Shown: positions 21,958 through 33,499 of the stretch, in pieces
Position numbering within the stretch: position 1 is the first letter of the stretch
Layout of the letters: each line of letters starts with the position of its first letter
From: Siphonodentalium dalli
Taxonomy: Eukaryota > Mollusca > Scaphopoda > Gadilida > Siphonodentaliidae
Direction: 5' to 3'
Assembly (NCBI GenBank): GCA_032622095.1
Contig: CP136063.1
Span: 86,031,980-86,095,979 of the forward strand
DNA length: 64,000 bases
Translations under genes and position numbers: made by a program
The notes under the pieces: generated by a model
Databases searched by the model: none
Told to the model about the DNA's origin: nothing
The model's input: the letters and a program-made list of their open reading frames with translations, nothing else

Positions 21958-22590
21958 TTAAAGGTACTCAATCCGATTCGATGGTCCCCATATCAGATTC
22001 CAACAACAACATTTTGCAAATATGCATTTTGAGGTACCAATATCAGATTCCAACAACAACAACAACAATTTTTTAAATGCCACTTCAGTTATCAGAATCG
22101 ATTAATTGCAAAAAAAACAGTCAACTGCAGTATAAAATTGCCCAAAATCCTGCAAAATCTGTTGTTTATGCATAAACCGAATAAACGTTCGCAAATTACT
22201 ATTTCCTTGGCTTGGGGGTGAGGTGGTAAAACTATTTGGTTCGAGTCGAGGAACCACCCATCAAAGTTCAGAGTGATCAGGTATCATTTTTTTAAATCTA
22301 TTATTATTCACCACCGATAATTTTAAGTGGCCCAGTAACAGTCCGACGAGAAGACGGTATCAGACCAAATTGCGGATGAAGATGGATAACACTAAAATCA
22401 AGTGGCTTTTTTGTTCAGATATTTGAGAAACCGTTGATTTACGAAGCGGTTTTGTGCAATTTTATACTATAGTTGACTGGTTAGCTTTATTTTTGGATAA
22501 CTAATCGATTCTGATAATTGAAGCGGCATTTTTTTAAATGTTGTTTTTGGAATCTGATGGGTACCATCGAATTGGATTGCGTACTTTTAA
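21958..22590 (+). mobile_element. TTAA-type MITE 'AGGTACTCAATCCGA' family, copy 1
   Basis: TTAAAGGTACTCAATCCGAT at the left; the right end 'gaattggattgcgtactttt' closes with TTAA at 22587-22590. The arms are largely inverted ('gtcaactgcagtataaaatt' / 'aattttatactatagttgac'). CAA-repeat near the left end. Further degenerate family sequence continues to about 22675. Confidence 0.68.
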
Positions 22591-22905
22591 AATTATTGGT
22601 GGTGAATAACAATAGATTTAAAAAATTATATCTGATCACTGAGCTTTGCGTTAATCCAAATTATGCATCTTTAAGCTACCACTTGTTTGCTAAATGCCTG
22701 GTCACAGCTACCCTGGCTTGTGGTACAACCTATAATATATATTATAAAATATCTCTGTGAGTATGACTGGTTCTATGGTGGGGGGGGGGGGGGGGTACAT
22801 CAAGCTACACATATCGGCCTATAGAGTGATTGTCTATAATCAGAGGTGGTAATTGTGTGAGTTAAATTTGGGAATACTTTGAATTGTGTTGGACAATTAA
22901 AGGGT

Positions 22906-23392
22906 TTAAAGACCCAATTAATTTTCGAGTTACCAATTATTTTGATATAGTGACTTGATATACGGTTGTGATAACAATCTATGACATAAAATATGTTATA
23001 ATACTATAATACATCACCATTTGAAACGTCTGTGTCTCAGAAGATGCCCACAGAGAAATAGATAACAGCTTAAATCATACAAAGATTACCCACGTTTTGA
23101 CTCCCAGAATGCAACAGAATTCAAACTAAAAATATATTTTCAATGGAATGGGGAATAACTCTATCTTTAAGATTTAGAGTTATTCCTCCCTCCATTGAAA
23201 ATAATACAATTTGAACTACAATCCAGATGAGAAAAACACGTCAGTAACTCAACAAAAACATGTTCACAGTTTAGTTCACTGTATAAGTTGATATAATATA
23301 ATGGTTTTGGGCTTCCTCTTTCAAATGGTATATAATATGGCATATATTTTATATATGTGATCTGGGGGTTCGAAAATTAAGTGGGCCTTTAA
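22906..23392 (+). mobile_element. TTAA-type MITE 'AGGCCCACTTAATTTTCGA' family, near intact
   Basis: TTAAAGACCCAATTAATTTT at the left and 'cgaaaattaagtgggccttt' ending in TTAA at the right. The centre is a hairpin: 'tcaatggaatggggaataac' / 'gttattcctccctccattga'. 487 bp, no ORF. Confidence 0.72.
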
Positions 23393-23505
23393 TGAGATTA
23401 TATGACGTGATAAATTCATGATAGTCTCTATAATGTATATAAACTTTATTAATGATAAAGATAAAATCACAAGACAAGGTAGACTATAACAATTATAGAT
23501 AGATA

Positions 23506-23911
23506 CCTTACTCGTATTTAAATTCGCGCAGTACTATTTTTCGCTCAGTTTTGAATTCGCGCACTTTAAATTCGCGCATCTAGCTGCGGGAATTCAAAAC
23601 TGACAAAAATATTTTCGTGATAGTTTAATATACATGTATCTTGAAGCTGATGAAAGTTTCAGTTCTTAGTCATTGCTGGTAATAGTACTAGTATATGTGT
23701 ATATTACCTGTAAACACAATCGCGGCGGATTTACATCGTGTTGACAATAAACTAGTAACGATACATTATAATTTTGTGGCGACCAACCGTTCATAATATA
23801 TGTAAATTCAGCAACATAGCACTCTTGTATTTCATATGGATTGCGGTTTAGATTAAACTTGGGAGTCGTACTATTTTTCGCTCAGTTTTAAAGATTTAAA
23901 TACGAGTAAGG
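23506..23911. mobile_element. Candidate mariner-like MITE, TA-flanked
   Basis: CCTTACTCGTATTTAAA at 23506 is repeated inverted as 'tttaaatacgagtaagg' ending at 23911, each end followed by TA. Subterminal 'tactatttttcgctcagttt' occurs in both halves. About 406 bp without coding potential. Confidence 0.68.
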
Positions 23912-26576
23912 TAGATATATTTATTTGGTGCGATGTAAAAACATATTACAAAAAGGTCCTACAGTTTGAATGGACCATAAGATGTTACACTATAGATTTT
24001 ATACAGCAGATTTTAAAACATAAGAGAAAATATCTAAACAGTGTCAAACGTTAATTTGAATTTTTAATTTCAGTTTCGTTCATTAGAATTTATTTAATAA
24101 AATATATTGATTTGTTAAAGAAGTGATCTTTAAGATGTAATAAGACTCACCCATCGCACCGAGGATAACATTGAAAAGTCTGATCCATAAATGGGCAGAC
24201 TTATTTGCACAATGGTCCTCAGGTTAATAGATTTTATCTGCAAACAAGTTCTAAATTTCAAATGACCAAAGGAATAAATATAGTTTATAATCAACTTCAA
24301 GAGATATATTTCCTTATTAAAGTATCAATTTCAGGGTTACCGGTACCGAACTTGGTTTGATAGTGAAACTGTTTGAAATCTTTAAGATCATTTAAGTATG
24401 ATATATTCATAAAAATAGGCACTAAGATTTTTGATGAATGAAAGTGTAAGAGATGTTGTGCATACATTATTGCAAATTAAGAGATGCAACCACACCGGGG
24501 GTGTCTATGGGTTCTGTTTTGTTTCAGAAGCCCTCTACAAACATAAGCAGAGAGCCCACCTATCTGTGCGAATTAAGGGGCAGAGGCACGTTTGGCATAA
24601 AATCCAGGCAAATATTGCAAGAGATTTTCAACTAAGAATTTGAACAATATTAAGCAGCGTGAATTTCAATATTATGGGTTGTTGTGTTTCTGTTGTTTCG
24701 TTTAATGTCGTTCGCCTCTTTTGCTCCGGAGTTTTGCATGGAAATCTCCATTCAAACTTGGTCTCTTAACTTCTCTCTTAAGATCGGGTCACAACTTAGT
24801 ATTCCAAAAATAAGAAAATGTGTTGTCCCATATTTTGTCTCAGTGGTGTCATTCTCAATGACTCGACCATTTCCGCTGCGTTATTTCCTGGCGAAGGCCG
24901 AGTAGTTGAGAATGAGTTGTTGTGTGAACAAAATAAAGAATTGCTGGTGACAAGCTTCTATTGACAGGTAACAGAATTATCACGACCAGTAGCAGAGCCT
25001 GCAGAGCTTATAGATCATGCCATGAATCTATACTCTGGCTAACGTCTGTAGAGATCATATTCCACCAGTACAAAACCTTGTAACTTTTTGAAGTTTTTAC
25101 AGGGAACCTTATGAAGTCGAACAAATAACGCGGAGAATATAGATCAATATACTGTGGGTGAAGGCCCCAACTCGAAATTTCACGATTTAAGTGAATTTGT
25201 GAGCGATTTTGCTTCGCGTCGCATTCAATTATGACATTTTTCCTGGGTAAATAATTTGATGTTTATTGCGATATCGCTCACAAAAGTCAGAGAAAAGCAT
25301 GCAGAGGTATGAGAGCCAGTCTAACACGAATAGTAATAGCTGGAGGTATGAGAGCCAGGCTAGTACGTTGTCATCCCGAAGACGTCGCTCAGATGGTCGT
25401 CGGGGTTGTCGATCTGTTTAAAACCAACTGGACATTAAAAATTACGATATTGATTCTTATATTTTACTCATGAAAGTATATCTGATTTTAGAGTTATCTC
25501 TCTTGAAACTGATCGAACGGTCCCCAATTAAGCTCACACACAGCGTCGCCTTCCTGTCGCTGACTTCGTTGCCGGTAAGCCGAGAAACGATTCTGACAGC
25601 GATGAATCCAGAAGATTTACATGGGACTCTCAAAACATTCAAATGATGTTCGTTTAGCATTCCCGGCTCAGGTTATAATACACCAAATACAAATAAGTAG
25701 AGTGGTTTCCCCTGGGACCCCCAAGCTAGGATCAGCATAAAAACAATCCTGGCAGCTGAATGGTCAATGATACATGGATGAAAAGTCCACGAAAAAATGC
25801 ACCAAAGTGTTTCTCGACGAGAAACATCAAATATAGCCACACGGTGAACAGTTAGAGCTGTCCAATTGGCGAATAATTTATGGGAGGGGTTGGTGTTTTT
25901 TTCGATGTCATTTTTTTCTCCATTTTAAGGGTAGTGTGACGTTTGTCAAGCTGCAGTGTGACGCAATACGTTGACAAGTACCTTTGGGCACATTTTCGTG
26001 TGTCTAAAAGGACGTTCTTTAATTTGTAATACTCGTGCAGGGTCAACCCTTTCCTGCGAATACAGGCCAGCGGGATTTGTTAAAACTGAGGCCTATGCAA
26101 ATCATTTGGTGTATTGTAACCCTCAACCCACAGTTGAAGATCTCGGGAATACCGGAATTTCGACTCAGGTTTTCTCTTGCAATGAGATAATAGGCGCATC
26201 ATCAATATAGATATCGTTAGTTAAATGACAGCCGTTGGTCGTTTAGTAAGATAAATGACCGACCAGAAGTTTACCTTTTTGTTCAAACAAACGGCGAGAG
26301 GCGATATGTGAAAAGAAAGTTAATTCACACCTGGTAATAAAGACGGACATTCAAAGGACCAAAATGATTAGCGTTCTATGTTATTCTTTGATCTATCATG
26401 TACCAGCATCCTGGTATGGAATGAGTTAGATAATGTTAGGTGTAAATCAATCTCAACAATGAAAGTAAGAAGGGTTTGTTATCAAGCGCAGGATATAAAA
26501 CCGAAACAAGACTGCACCCAGAAATGTTTGGTCGACAAGATAACACTATAAAGGGACCCATGACGTTCGCAGTTGG
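23912..26576. other. Intergenic, nothing recognised
   Basis: AT-rich sequence with scattered short ORFs up to about 85 codons that match nothing I recognise and lack supporting splice signals. A short direct repeat 'ggtatgagagccag' occurs twice near 25307 and 25345. No transposon ends were found. Confidence 0.5.
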
Positions 26577-26579
26577 TAA

Positions 26580-27410
26580 GGGTACGTTCATACACTGGCA
26601 AACTTGCTCGGCATGTTTTGCAGGCATTTTCTCATACAAAACCCTATGTTGTCAGAATGTGAACGGAAACATGCATATAAATTCATCTGTACCACAGCTA
26701 TATAACTACATGAAAAGCAAAAACTATATGTAGTTCTATACTAGTAACGATACTATCCATATTTACATGTAAATATCATGCACTTATCTCGCAAGAATCA
26801 ATCATACAGGTATTTTAAGGCAAAGTGTTAGTAGCACCGTTACATGTGGAACAACTGAAAATTTACTCCTCTCGTCGTATAACTTTTGTAAATATGCATG
26901 TTATATGCATGTTATATCCATGTTGTATGCATGTTGTATGCATGTTGTATGCATGTTATATGCATGTTATATGCATGTTGTATGCATGTTATATGCATGT
27001 TATATGGATGTTATATGCATGTTATATGCATGTTATATGCATGTTATATGCATGTTATATGCATGTTATGTGCATGTTATGTGCATGTTATGTGCATGTT
27101 ATAAGCATGTTATATGCATGTTATATTCATGTTATATGCATGTTATGTGCATGTTATGTGCATGTTATATGCATGTTATATGCATGTTATATTCATGTTA
27201 TATTCATGTTATATGCATGTTATATTCATGTTATATGCATGTTATATTCATGTTATATTCATGTTATATGCATGTTATATGGATGTTATGTGGATGTTAT
27301 ATTCATGTTATATGCATGTTGCCGTTCATATTCTGGCACCACATTGTTTTCTATTAGAAAATGCCTGCAAAACATGCAGTGCAAACTTGCCAGTGTGTGA
27401 ACGCGTACCC
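26580..27410. mobile_element. TIR element with internal 11-bp minisatellite (Harbinger-like ends)
   Basis: GGGTACGTTCATACACTGGC at 26580 pairs with the right end, whose reverse complement is GGGTACGCGTTCACACACTG. The homology runs about 85-90 bp inward on each side (including 'gcatgttttgcaggcatttt'). Both ends are flanked by TAA (26577-26579 and 27411-27413), the 3-bp duplication typical of PIF/Harbinger. The interior is the 11-bp array at 26896-27321. No transposase. Confidence 0.72.
26896..27321 (+). repeat. 11-bp minisatellite (ATGCATGTTAT)
   Basis: About 38 head-to-tail 11-bp units of the form 'tgcatgttata' with single-base variants ('ttcatg', 'tggatg', 'ttatgtgc'). All three forward frames stay open, giving spurious cysteine/tyrosine-rich ORFs of up to 191 codons with an 11-residue period. 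It lies entirely inside the TIR element. Confidence 0.9.
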
Positions 27411-27837
27411 TAAATGTGAAAAACAGTATATAAGTCTGTAAAAAACATCACCACCATGAACATGGTAAAATAGATCAAAATGTTGTTATATTAATTAGTG
27501 ATAACTCTCCAATAACGAAATTTCGCGTGTTAAATCCATTGCTATGTAAACAAAACTGTTATAGTTATAGTTGAAATATTATAGTCTATACATATGATTT
27601 TCAGATCATAACGACAACAAACATCGCTATATAATCGCTTAGTTAGTTGAAATATTATAGTCTTAATGTGATTTTCAGTATATTTTTCAATGCTATTTTT
27701 CCAACGTTTACATCACATTTTGATTAAATCTTTGGATCTTATTGGACTTTGATCGGTAATTTCAATGTGACAAGCAGTAATGTTTGCATTGCAATGTTTT
27801 CGATATGCCAAATCTCGATATTGGTGTGTTATTAAAA

Positions 27838-28130
27838 ACATATTATGGACTTTTTCGGGTGCGTGAAACTGGGAGAATGTAGCATTCTATTAACATCGCC
27901 CAAAATCTCAAAGAAATCGACCATACAACTCCATAGAAAACACCGTCTAAACTACGCTCATTTGTAAATATTTACATCTCGATTCGGGACGCAACAATCG
28001 CCGATAAACTAACGCAAATGATATTTCGCCATCGATAGTCATTGCATTTAATAAATATATAAGACTGACGGTGTGTGAACATTGTAAATTTGGAATAATA
28101 TTCATAAAAAATAACTACTTTGACGTAGCT
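27838..28130 (-). repeat. Dispersed repeat family, copy 2 (reverse)
   Basis: Reverse complement of 18760-19105: 'gaatgtagcattctattaac', 'gatttcgccatcg'-like and 'gcaacaatcgccgataaact' are all present in inverse order. Confidence 0.62.
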
Positions 28131-28213
28131 AGATGGTCTTTGAATGTAAAAGTGCATTCTCTTTAAAACCAAAATTAATTTGCACCCCTATTGTTGTAAA
28201 ATTGTAAAAATAG

Positions 28214-28531
28214 TTGTAAAATTGAGTGATAGAAAATAGCTGAAATCATAAAATCATTTCCCTCATTATGGCCCCCAGAATGTAACAGAATTCAAACTAG
28301 TTTATTTTCAATGGAAGAGGAATAACTGTATATCTAAATATATACAGTTATTCCCCATCCATTCAAAATAATCGACTGTCGATATCTCAACAAATACAAT
28401 CTGTTCAAAGTTTATTACATCGAATAAGTTAAGAATACAATCCTTTGGAGCTTCCTCTCTCAAATGGTATATAATATGGCATATATTTTATATATGTGAT
28501 CTGGAGGTTTCGAAATTAAGTGATCCTTTAA
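28214..28531 (+). mobile_element. TTAA-type MITE 'AGGCCC' family, left-truncated
   Basis: It contains 'gaaaatagctgaaatcataa', the central hairpin 'tcaatggaagaggaataact' / 'agttattccccatccattca', 'cttcctctctcaaatggtat' and the right end 'cgaaattaagtgatccttta'. The left terminus is missing. Confidence 0.62.
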
Positions 28532-28539
28532 ACGCTGAA

Positions 28540-29615
28540 TTATATGTTAGAATGTCGCTTCCCGTCTTATTTTGTGTATTTGCGCGGTGTGTCTTGTCTA
28601 TACCATGTTCTATATGAGTTCACATAGATTGTTCTCATGTGATGATGTGAACCATACTTATGTGGGCTATTCAGTATCCACACGCCCATGCAGGTTTGGA
28701 AATAATTAACTTAGTGGACCCATGCGACACAGTTTACCAGAGATGTGACAACTGCGTTGTAAATTGCTGGGTATACTGCACGATCATTGCCTTTATTGAC
28801 TTTATTATTTTATCGGCTTTTTTTGCACCTGGGTGTCCACCCAACTGATTATGAGATTTCAGTGACATTCACGCTATCTCAAATTGATTCAAATTCCACG
28901 AATGCGTCATATAATAGTTGTATGATAATTACTCTAATGGTTGTACATTCTTGGTATATAAACACGCGTACACATCCATGGGCCGATATGCAAATGCAGC
29001 TCATATCTAACCCAATATAATGCCCTCCATTAAATTTGAACAAAGCACAGTATGTCAGAGAGCGACCGGAGTATAAGTGCTAACAATGGATGAGAGTGGC
29101 CCATCACACCTATATACACACACACGAGTATACATCATATACGTATGAGCAACACCAGTAACATGAGTCAACGGGAAGTATTATATATTTATATACACAT
29201 GTATAGGGAGTTTCCGCTGGTAATTCGCCGCTGACTGTTTGCCAGTGGCACCGGAAGCACACAAGGACGAGTATTATATATATAGGGTTTCTTGGGAAAG
29301 GGCACTTTCGGGGTCGCACCACAGCTCGACATCGGGGTTGCACTACAACTTTTAATTTGTCCCAATAATTAACATTATATAAATAGAACCCCCAGCGCTA
29401 TGGCAGCGCCCAGGCGAATCAAGAATTTGTACATTAGTATACACGCACGCGGCGCGCGTAACAATAAAAAGCAATACATGGACTCAAGGCGTCGATGTGG
29501 GTTCATGCGATATATGAAAGACAAAGTCGGTAAAATGTTTCAACTGTCACCAACAAGAATTAGTGTACATGTATATACATGTGGATATCGATGGACTTTG
29601 TTCTTATTTTCATTA
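28540..29615. other. Intergenic, no supported gene
   Basis: ORFs at 28660-28848 (rich in Cys) and 29400-29633 start with ATG but show no domain I recognise and no convincing exon structure. Several TATATA-rich stretches. Left as unassigned. Confidence 0.45.
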
Positions 29616-29617
29616 TT

Positions 29618-29886
29618 AATAACTATCCAATAATCATATCGAAACCATTGTTATGTAAATATTACTGTTACAGTGGCATTATTCCGATAAAAATCCAATT
29701 AGTTCAATACGATACCATGCAAAGTTTAATCAACTCTTGACGGTTAAACACTGGAAAATGTCAATGTATTGGGAAAATATTCTGAAAATCATATTTAAAC
29801 TAAAATATTAAATACCGATATTTGTTGACAAAATCACTGTAACAGTTTTGTTTACATAACAATGGTTTCAAAAGAGCTATCTATTT
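29618..29886. mobile_element. Candidate short TIR element
   Basis: 'gaaaccattgttatgtaaat' with 'actgttacagtg' at the left is inverted at the right as 'cactgtaacagttttgttta' with 'cataacaatggtttc'. About 270 bp. A related half-copy lies at about 27490-27575. Target duplication not identified. Confidence 0.5.
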
Positions 29887-30114
29887 GTAGCTAAACTTTG
29901 AGCTGTTGCCATGGCTTGGTATCCGTCGTCCGTGAGTATGCGTGTGTCTATAATATGTAAACACCCATCTTTCAGGTGCTAATGGAAGAACGAGAGAGGG
30001 TGGGATGGGGGGGGGCGGGGAGGGAGGGGATGTGTGAGGGGGTTGGAGAGAGGTTCGTGGCTAGGACCTTTGGCTTATAGCGATGATAAAATGCGAAAAT
30101 GCCTCATAATAGTG

Positions 30115-31190
30115 ACTTAAAGCAAGTGGGTCGGAACCGGATCCTGAATCCGGGGAAAAGCGCTTTTTCGGCCAAATCGGGATCCGGATCCTGAATCCGG
30201 GTTGAAGCTAATCCCAATTTGTCATGGCTGTTGACATTGATATATGGATGGGAACGAGTCATTTTGGGGTCATTCGCCAAAAAAATATGGCTGCTGACGG
30301 AATCTTGGATTTCAAAATTCAATACATTAGCACGGGCTACAGGCCGGACTGTTAGTCTGTTCATCATGAAATTTGTCATGGCTATTGACATTGACATTGA
30401 CATGTAGATGGGAAAGAGCAATCTTGGGGTCATTCGGCAAAAACAACATGACCGCTGGCAGCTATCTTGGATTTTACTATTTGCATGACTAAATCATTGG
30501 GCACGTACCTTTGATTGGATCATTATGGAATTTGTCATGGCTGTTGACATTGACATATAGATGGGAACGAGTCATTTTGTGGTTATTCGGCCATAAAACA
30601 TGGCCGCCGGCAGCCACCTTGGATTTACTTTTTGCATCAGATCATTGTGAAATTTGTCATGGCTGTTGAAATTGACATGTTGATGTACGGACAACAGTCT
30701 GGACTCACGGGCCGTTAGTCTGATCATCATGAAATTTGTCATGGATGTTAACATTGACGTGTAGATAGGGACGTGTCATTTTGGGGTCATTGGCCATAAA
30801 TATGGCTGCCGGCAGCCATCTTGAATTTTACTCTTTGCATGACTAAATCCTTGGGCACAACCTATACAAACCACATCCCTCGTCGGATCATTACCAAACT
30901 TCATATGAATCATCGGGGTGACCTCTAGATGAGAGCCATCAAAGTTTTCTGAATTTCGTTGAACAACATGGCCGCCAGCAGTCATCTTGGATTTGACTCT
31001 TTGTATGACTAAATTCTTCGGCACACCCTATATACAGGCCACCTCCCTCATCCGATCATCACCAAACTTCATATGGGACTTCGGGCAGACCTTTTAGGGA
31101 TTAAGGAAAGATGCCTCTCGGCCCTTTCGAGAATCCCGGGCTAGCCACCCAAACCACTCACTCTACTACTACTCTAGATGGGAGCCATCC
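30115..31190. repeat. Degenerate array of 'aaNatggctgccggcNgccat' units (~100-170 bp)
   Basis: At least six imperfect units share 'gaaatttgtcatggctgttg' or a variant, 'gatgggaacgagtcattttg', and 'aacatggccgccggcagcca'. Also at 49430-49910 and 55790-56690. Internal dyads (gccggcggc) are frequent. Noncoding, class unknown. Confidence 0.6.
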
Positions 31191-31194
31191 GCCG

Positions 31195-31645
31195 ATTATT
31201 TTTGTTATAGATACGGTTTTAATAATAATCTATGCCATAAAATATGATTAAAATACTATAATTCATCACCTTTGGAACGTCTGTGTCTCAGAAGGTGCTC
31301 ATAGAGTAATAGAACATAGCTGAAATCATAACATCATTCCCCCCGTTATGGCTCCCAGAATGCAACAGAATTCAAACTATAGTTTTTTTTCAATGGAAAG
31401 GTATATAACTCTATATCTAAATATATAGAGTTATTCCCCTTACATTGAAAATAATCGACTTTTTTCCCAGAAACTTTAGCAATGAACAGACGTCGATATA
31501 TCAACAAAAACAACATGTTCAAGTTTATTACATCGAATAAGTTGAAAATACAATGTATTGGAGCTTCCTATTTCAAACGGAAACAATATGGCAAATATTT
31601 TAATTTGATATAATGTGATATGGGGTTTCGAAAATTTAGTAGACA
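31195..31645 (+). mobile_element. TTAA-type MITE 'AGGCCC' family, degraded ends
   Basis: The internal order matches other copies ('ctgtgtctcagaaggtgctc', hairpin 'tcaatggaaaggtatataac', 'ggagcttcctatttcaaacg', 'ggtttcgaaaatttagtaga') but neither terminus keeps a clean TTAA. Confidence 0.6.
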
Positions 31646-32049
31646 GTAATTCATCCACCCGAACACATTTAGCAGATCAATGTCTTCAAATGATCGTGTA
31701 TATTTATGTCACTTTTTGTCCGATGCACAAGTGGACATGTGGATGTTTTATTTTCCCAAATCCTACAATTACGTGATCAGATGTGTTATGAAAAATGCAA
31801 TAATGGTAAATTGAAGTGATAAACATTATCGATTTTGTTCTTCAAATTTGAAGCGGTTTTCGGGAATTTGTAGCTATACGCAGATCGCATATTCAGGGTG
31901 CCAGAGACAGATCGCCACAATTATGATAATGGGAAATAATGAAACCTTCAAAATACACAATAAGAGCGAAGTATAGGAGCATAATAAATAGACATAGATA
32001 TGCTTTCGAATAATGTCACATGAAAGCGGAAGTATCTGACCCGTACACA

Positions 32050-33483
32050 CACCCTTATAAAACACACAGGTAAAAGCCAGGTAAACCATGGTAAAATATG
32101 GTAAAGTCAGGTAAACGATGATATACTCTGGTAAAAGCCACGTAACGTCCATGTAAAAGGACACACCGTTGTAAATTCCAAGTAAAGGCATGGTGCACCC
32201 CACTTTACTCTCGTAAAGGCATGATCAATAACTCTATTTCACAATAGCACATTACGCAGCTGATGTGATTTCTGTCTCTGGAGAAAATAAAATCATTTTG
32301 CTCGCCAATCAATGGAAAACAATTGTACCCGGATTCATACTCAACATTTACCAAAATGGGACAAGAATATTCTTATAAATAAGTCAGCGAAGTCCAGAAG
32401 AGTTTAAATGTGCAATTCATATGACCTCCAATCTGTTGTCTCAAATAGTAAGATTTCTAAAACCGTACCCCGGTACTACTCTGGTGAATTACCCTATACT
32501 ATCAAGGTAAATTACCCTGGTAGAATAACTCTAGTAGAACACCACATCCCGGTAAAATACCTCGGTGAAATACATGGATGGGTCCATTTCACTAAAGTAA
32601 ATACAAGGGTGGGTCCATTTCACTAAAGTAAATACATGGGTGGGTCCATTTCACTAAAGTAAATACATGGATGGGTCCAGTTCACTAAAGTAAATACATG
32701 GATGGGTCCATTTCACTAAAGTAAATACATGGATGGGTCCATTTCACTAAAGTAAATACATGGATGTGTCCATTTCACTAAAGTAAATACATGGATGGGT
32801 CCATTTCACTAAAGTAAATACATGGGTGGGTCCAGTTCACTAAAGTAAATACATGGATGGGTCCATTTCACTAAAGTAAATACATGGATGGGTCCAGTTC
32901 ACTAAAGTAATTACATGGATGGGTCCATTTCACTAAAGTAAATACATGGATGGGTCCATTTCACTAAAAGTAAATACATGGATGGGTCCATTTCACTAAA
33001 GTAAATACATGGATGGGTCCATTTCACTAAAGTAAATACATGGATGGGTCCATTTCACTAAAGTAAATACATGGATGTGTCCATTTCACTAAAGTAAATA
33101 CATGGATGGGTCCATTTCACTAAAGTAAATACATGGGTGGGTCCAGTTCACTAAAGTAAATACATGGATGGGTCCATTTCACTAAAGTAAATACATGGAT
33201 GGGTCCAGTTCACTAAAGTAATTACATGGATGGGTCCATTTCACTAAAGTAAATACATGGATGGGTCCATTTCACTAAAGTAAATACATGGATGGGTCCA
33301 TTTCACTGAAGTGAGTGGATGTGTCTATAATTATGTGTGCGTATAATATGGTGACGATTTAGTTGATGGATTTTACCAGAGTACTATCCTGGTAAAATTA
33401 CTTTATTTTACCTGTTCCAGCCACCACAGTAAACACCATGGTGTATTCGCCATGATTTACCATGCAGAGAATGTTTTTATAAG
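32050..33483. mobile_element. Candidate TIR element enclosing a 31-bp minisatellite
   Basis: 'cccttataaaacacacaggt' near 32051 pairs loosely with the reverse complement of the right flank ('gtttttataagga', near 33471-33483). Both flanks are full of 'ggtaaa' / 'tttacc' motifs pointing toward the array ('ccatggtaaaatatgg' left, 'catgatttaccatg' right). The ends and target duplication are not sharp, so the element call is tentative. The array itself is certain. Confidence 0.42.
32572..33310 (+). repeat. 31-bp minisatellite with 10-unit higher-order repeat
   Basis: About 24 units of 'atggatgggtccatttcact' + 'aaagtaaatac'. Variant units (gtgtcc, gggtggg-tccagtt, 'taattacatgg') recur in the same order 310-311 bp apart (for example 32911 and 33222), i.e. 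a 10-unit block was duplicated. A single extra A in one block (near 32966) explains 311 instead of 310. Confidence 0.9.
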
Positions 33484-33499
33484 GATAGTCACGTGACTG

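Noticed and set aside
24431-24905. Two adjacent ORFs of about 70 codons
   Set aside because: No recognised similarity, no splice links, ordinary length for random AT-rich DNA with this number of frames.
26825-27413. ORFs with 'MHVICMLYACY' repeats, up to 191 codons
   Set aside because: Translation of an 11-bp minisatellite. All three frames are open, as expected for a unit without stops.
28660-28848. Small Cys-rich ORF as a possible secreted peptide
   Set aside because: No signal peptide at its start and no second exon; cannot be separated from chance.
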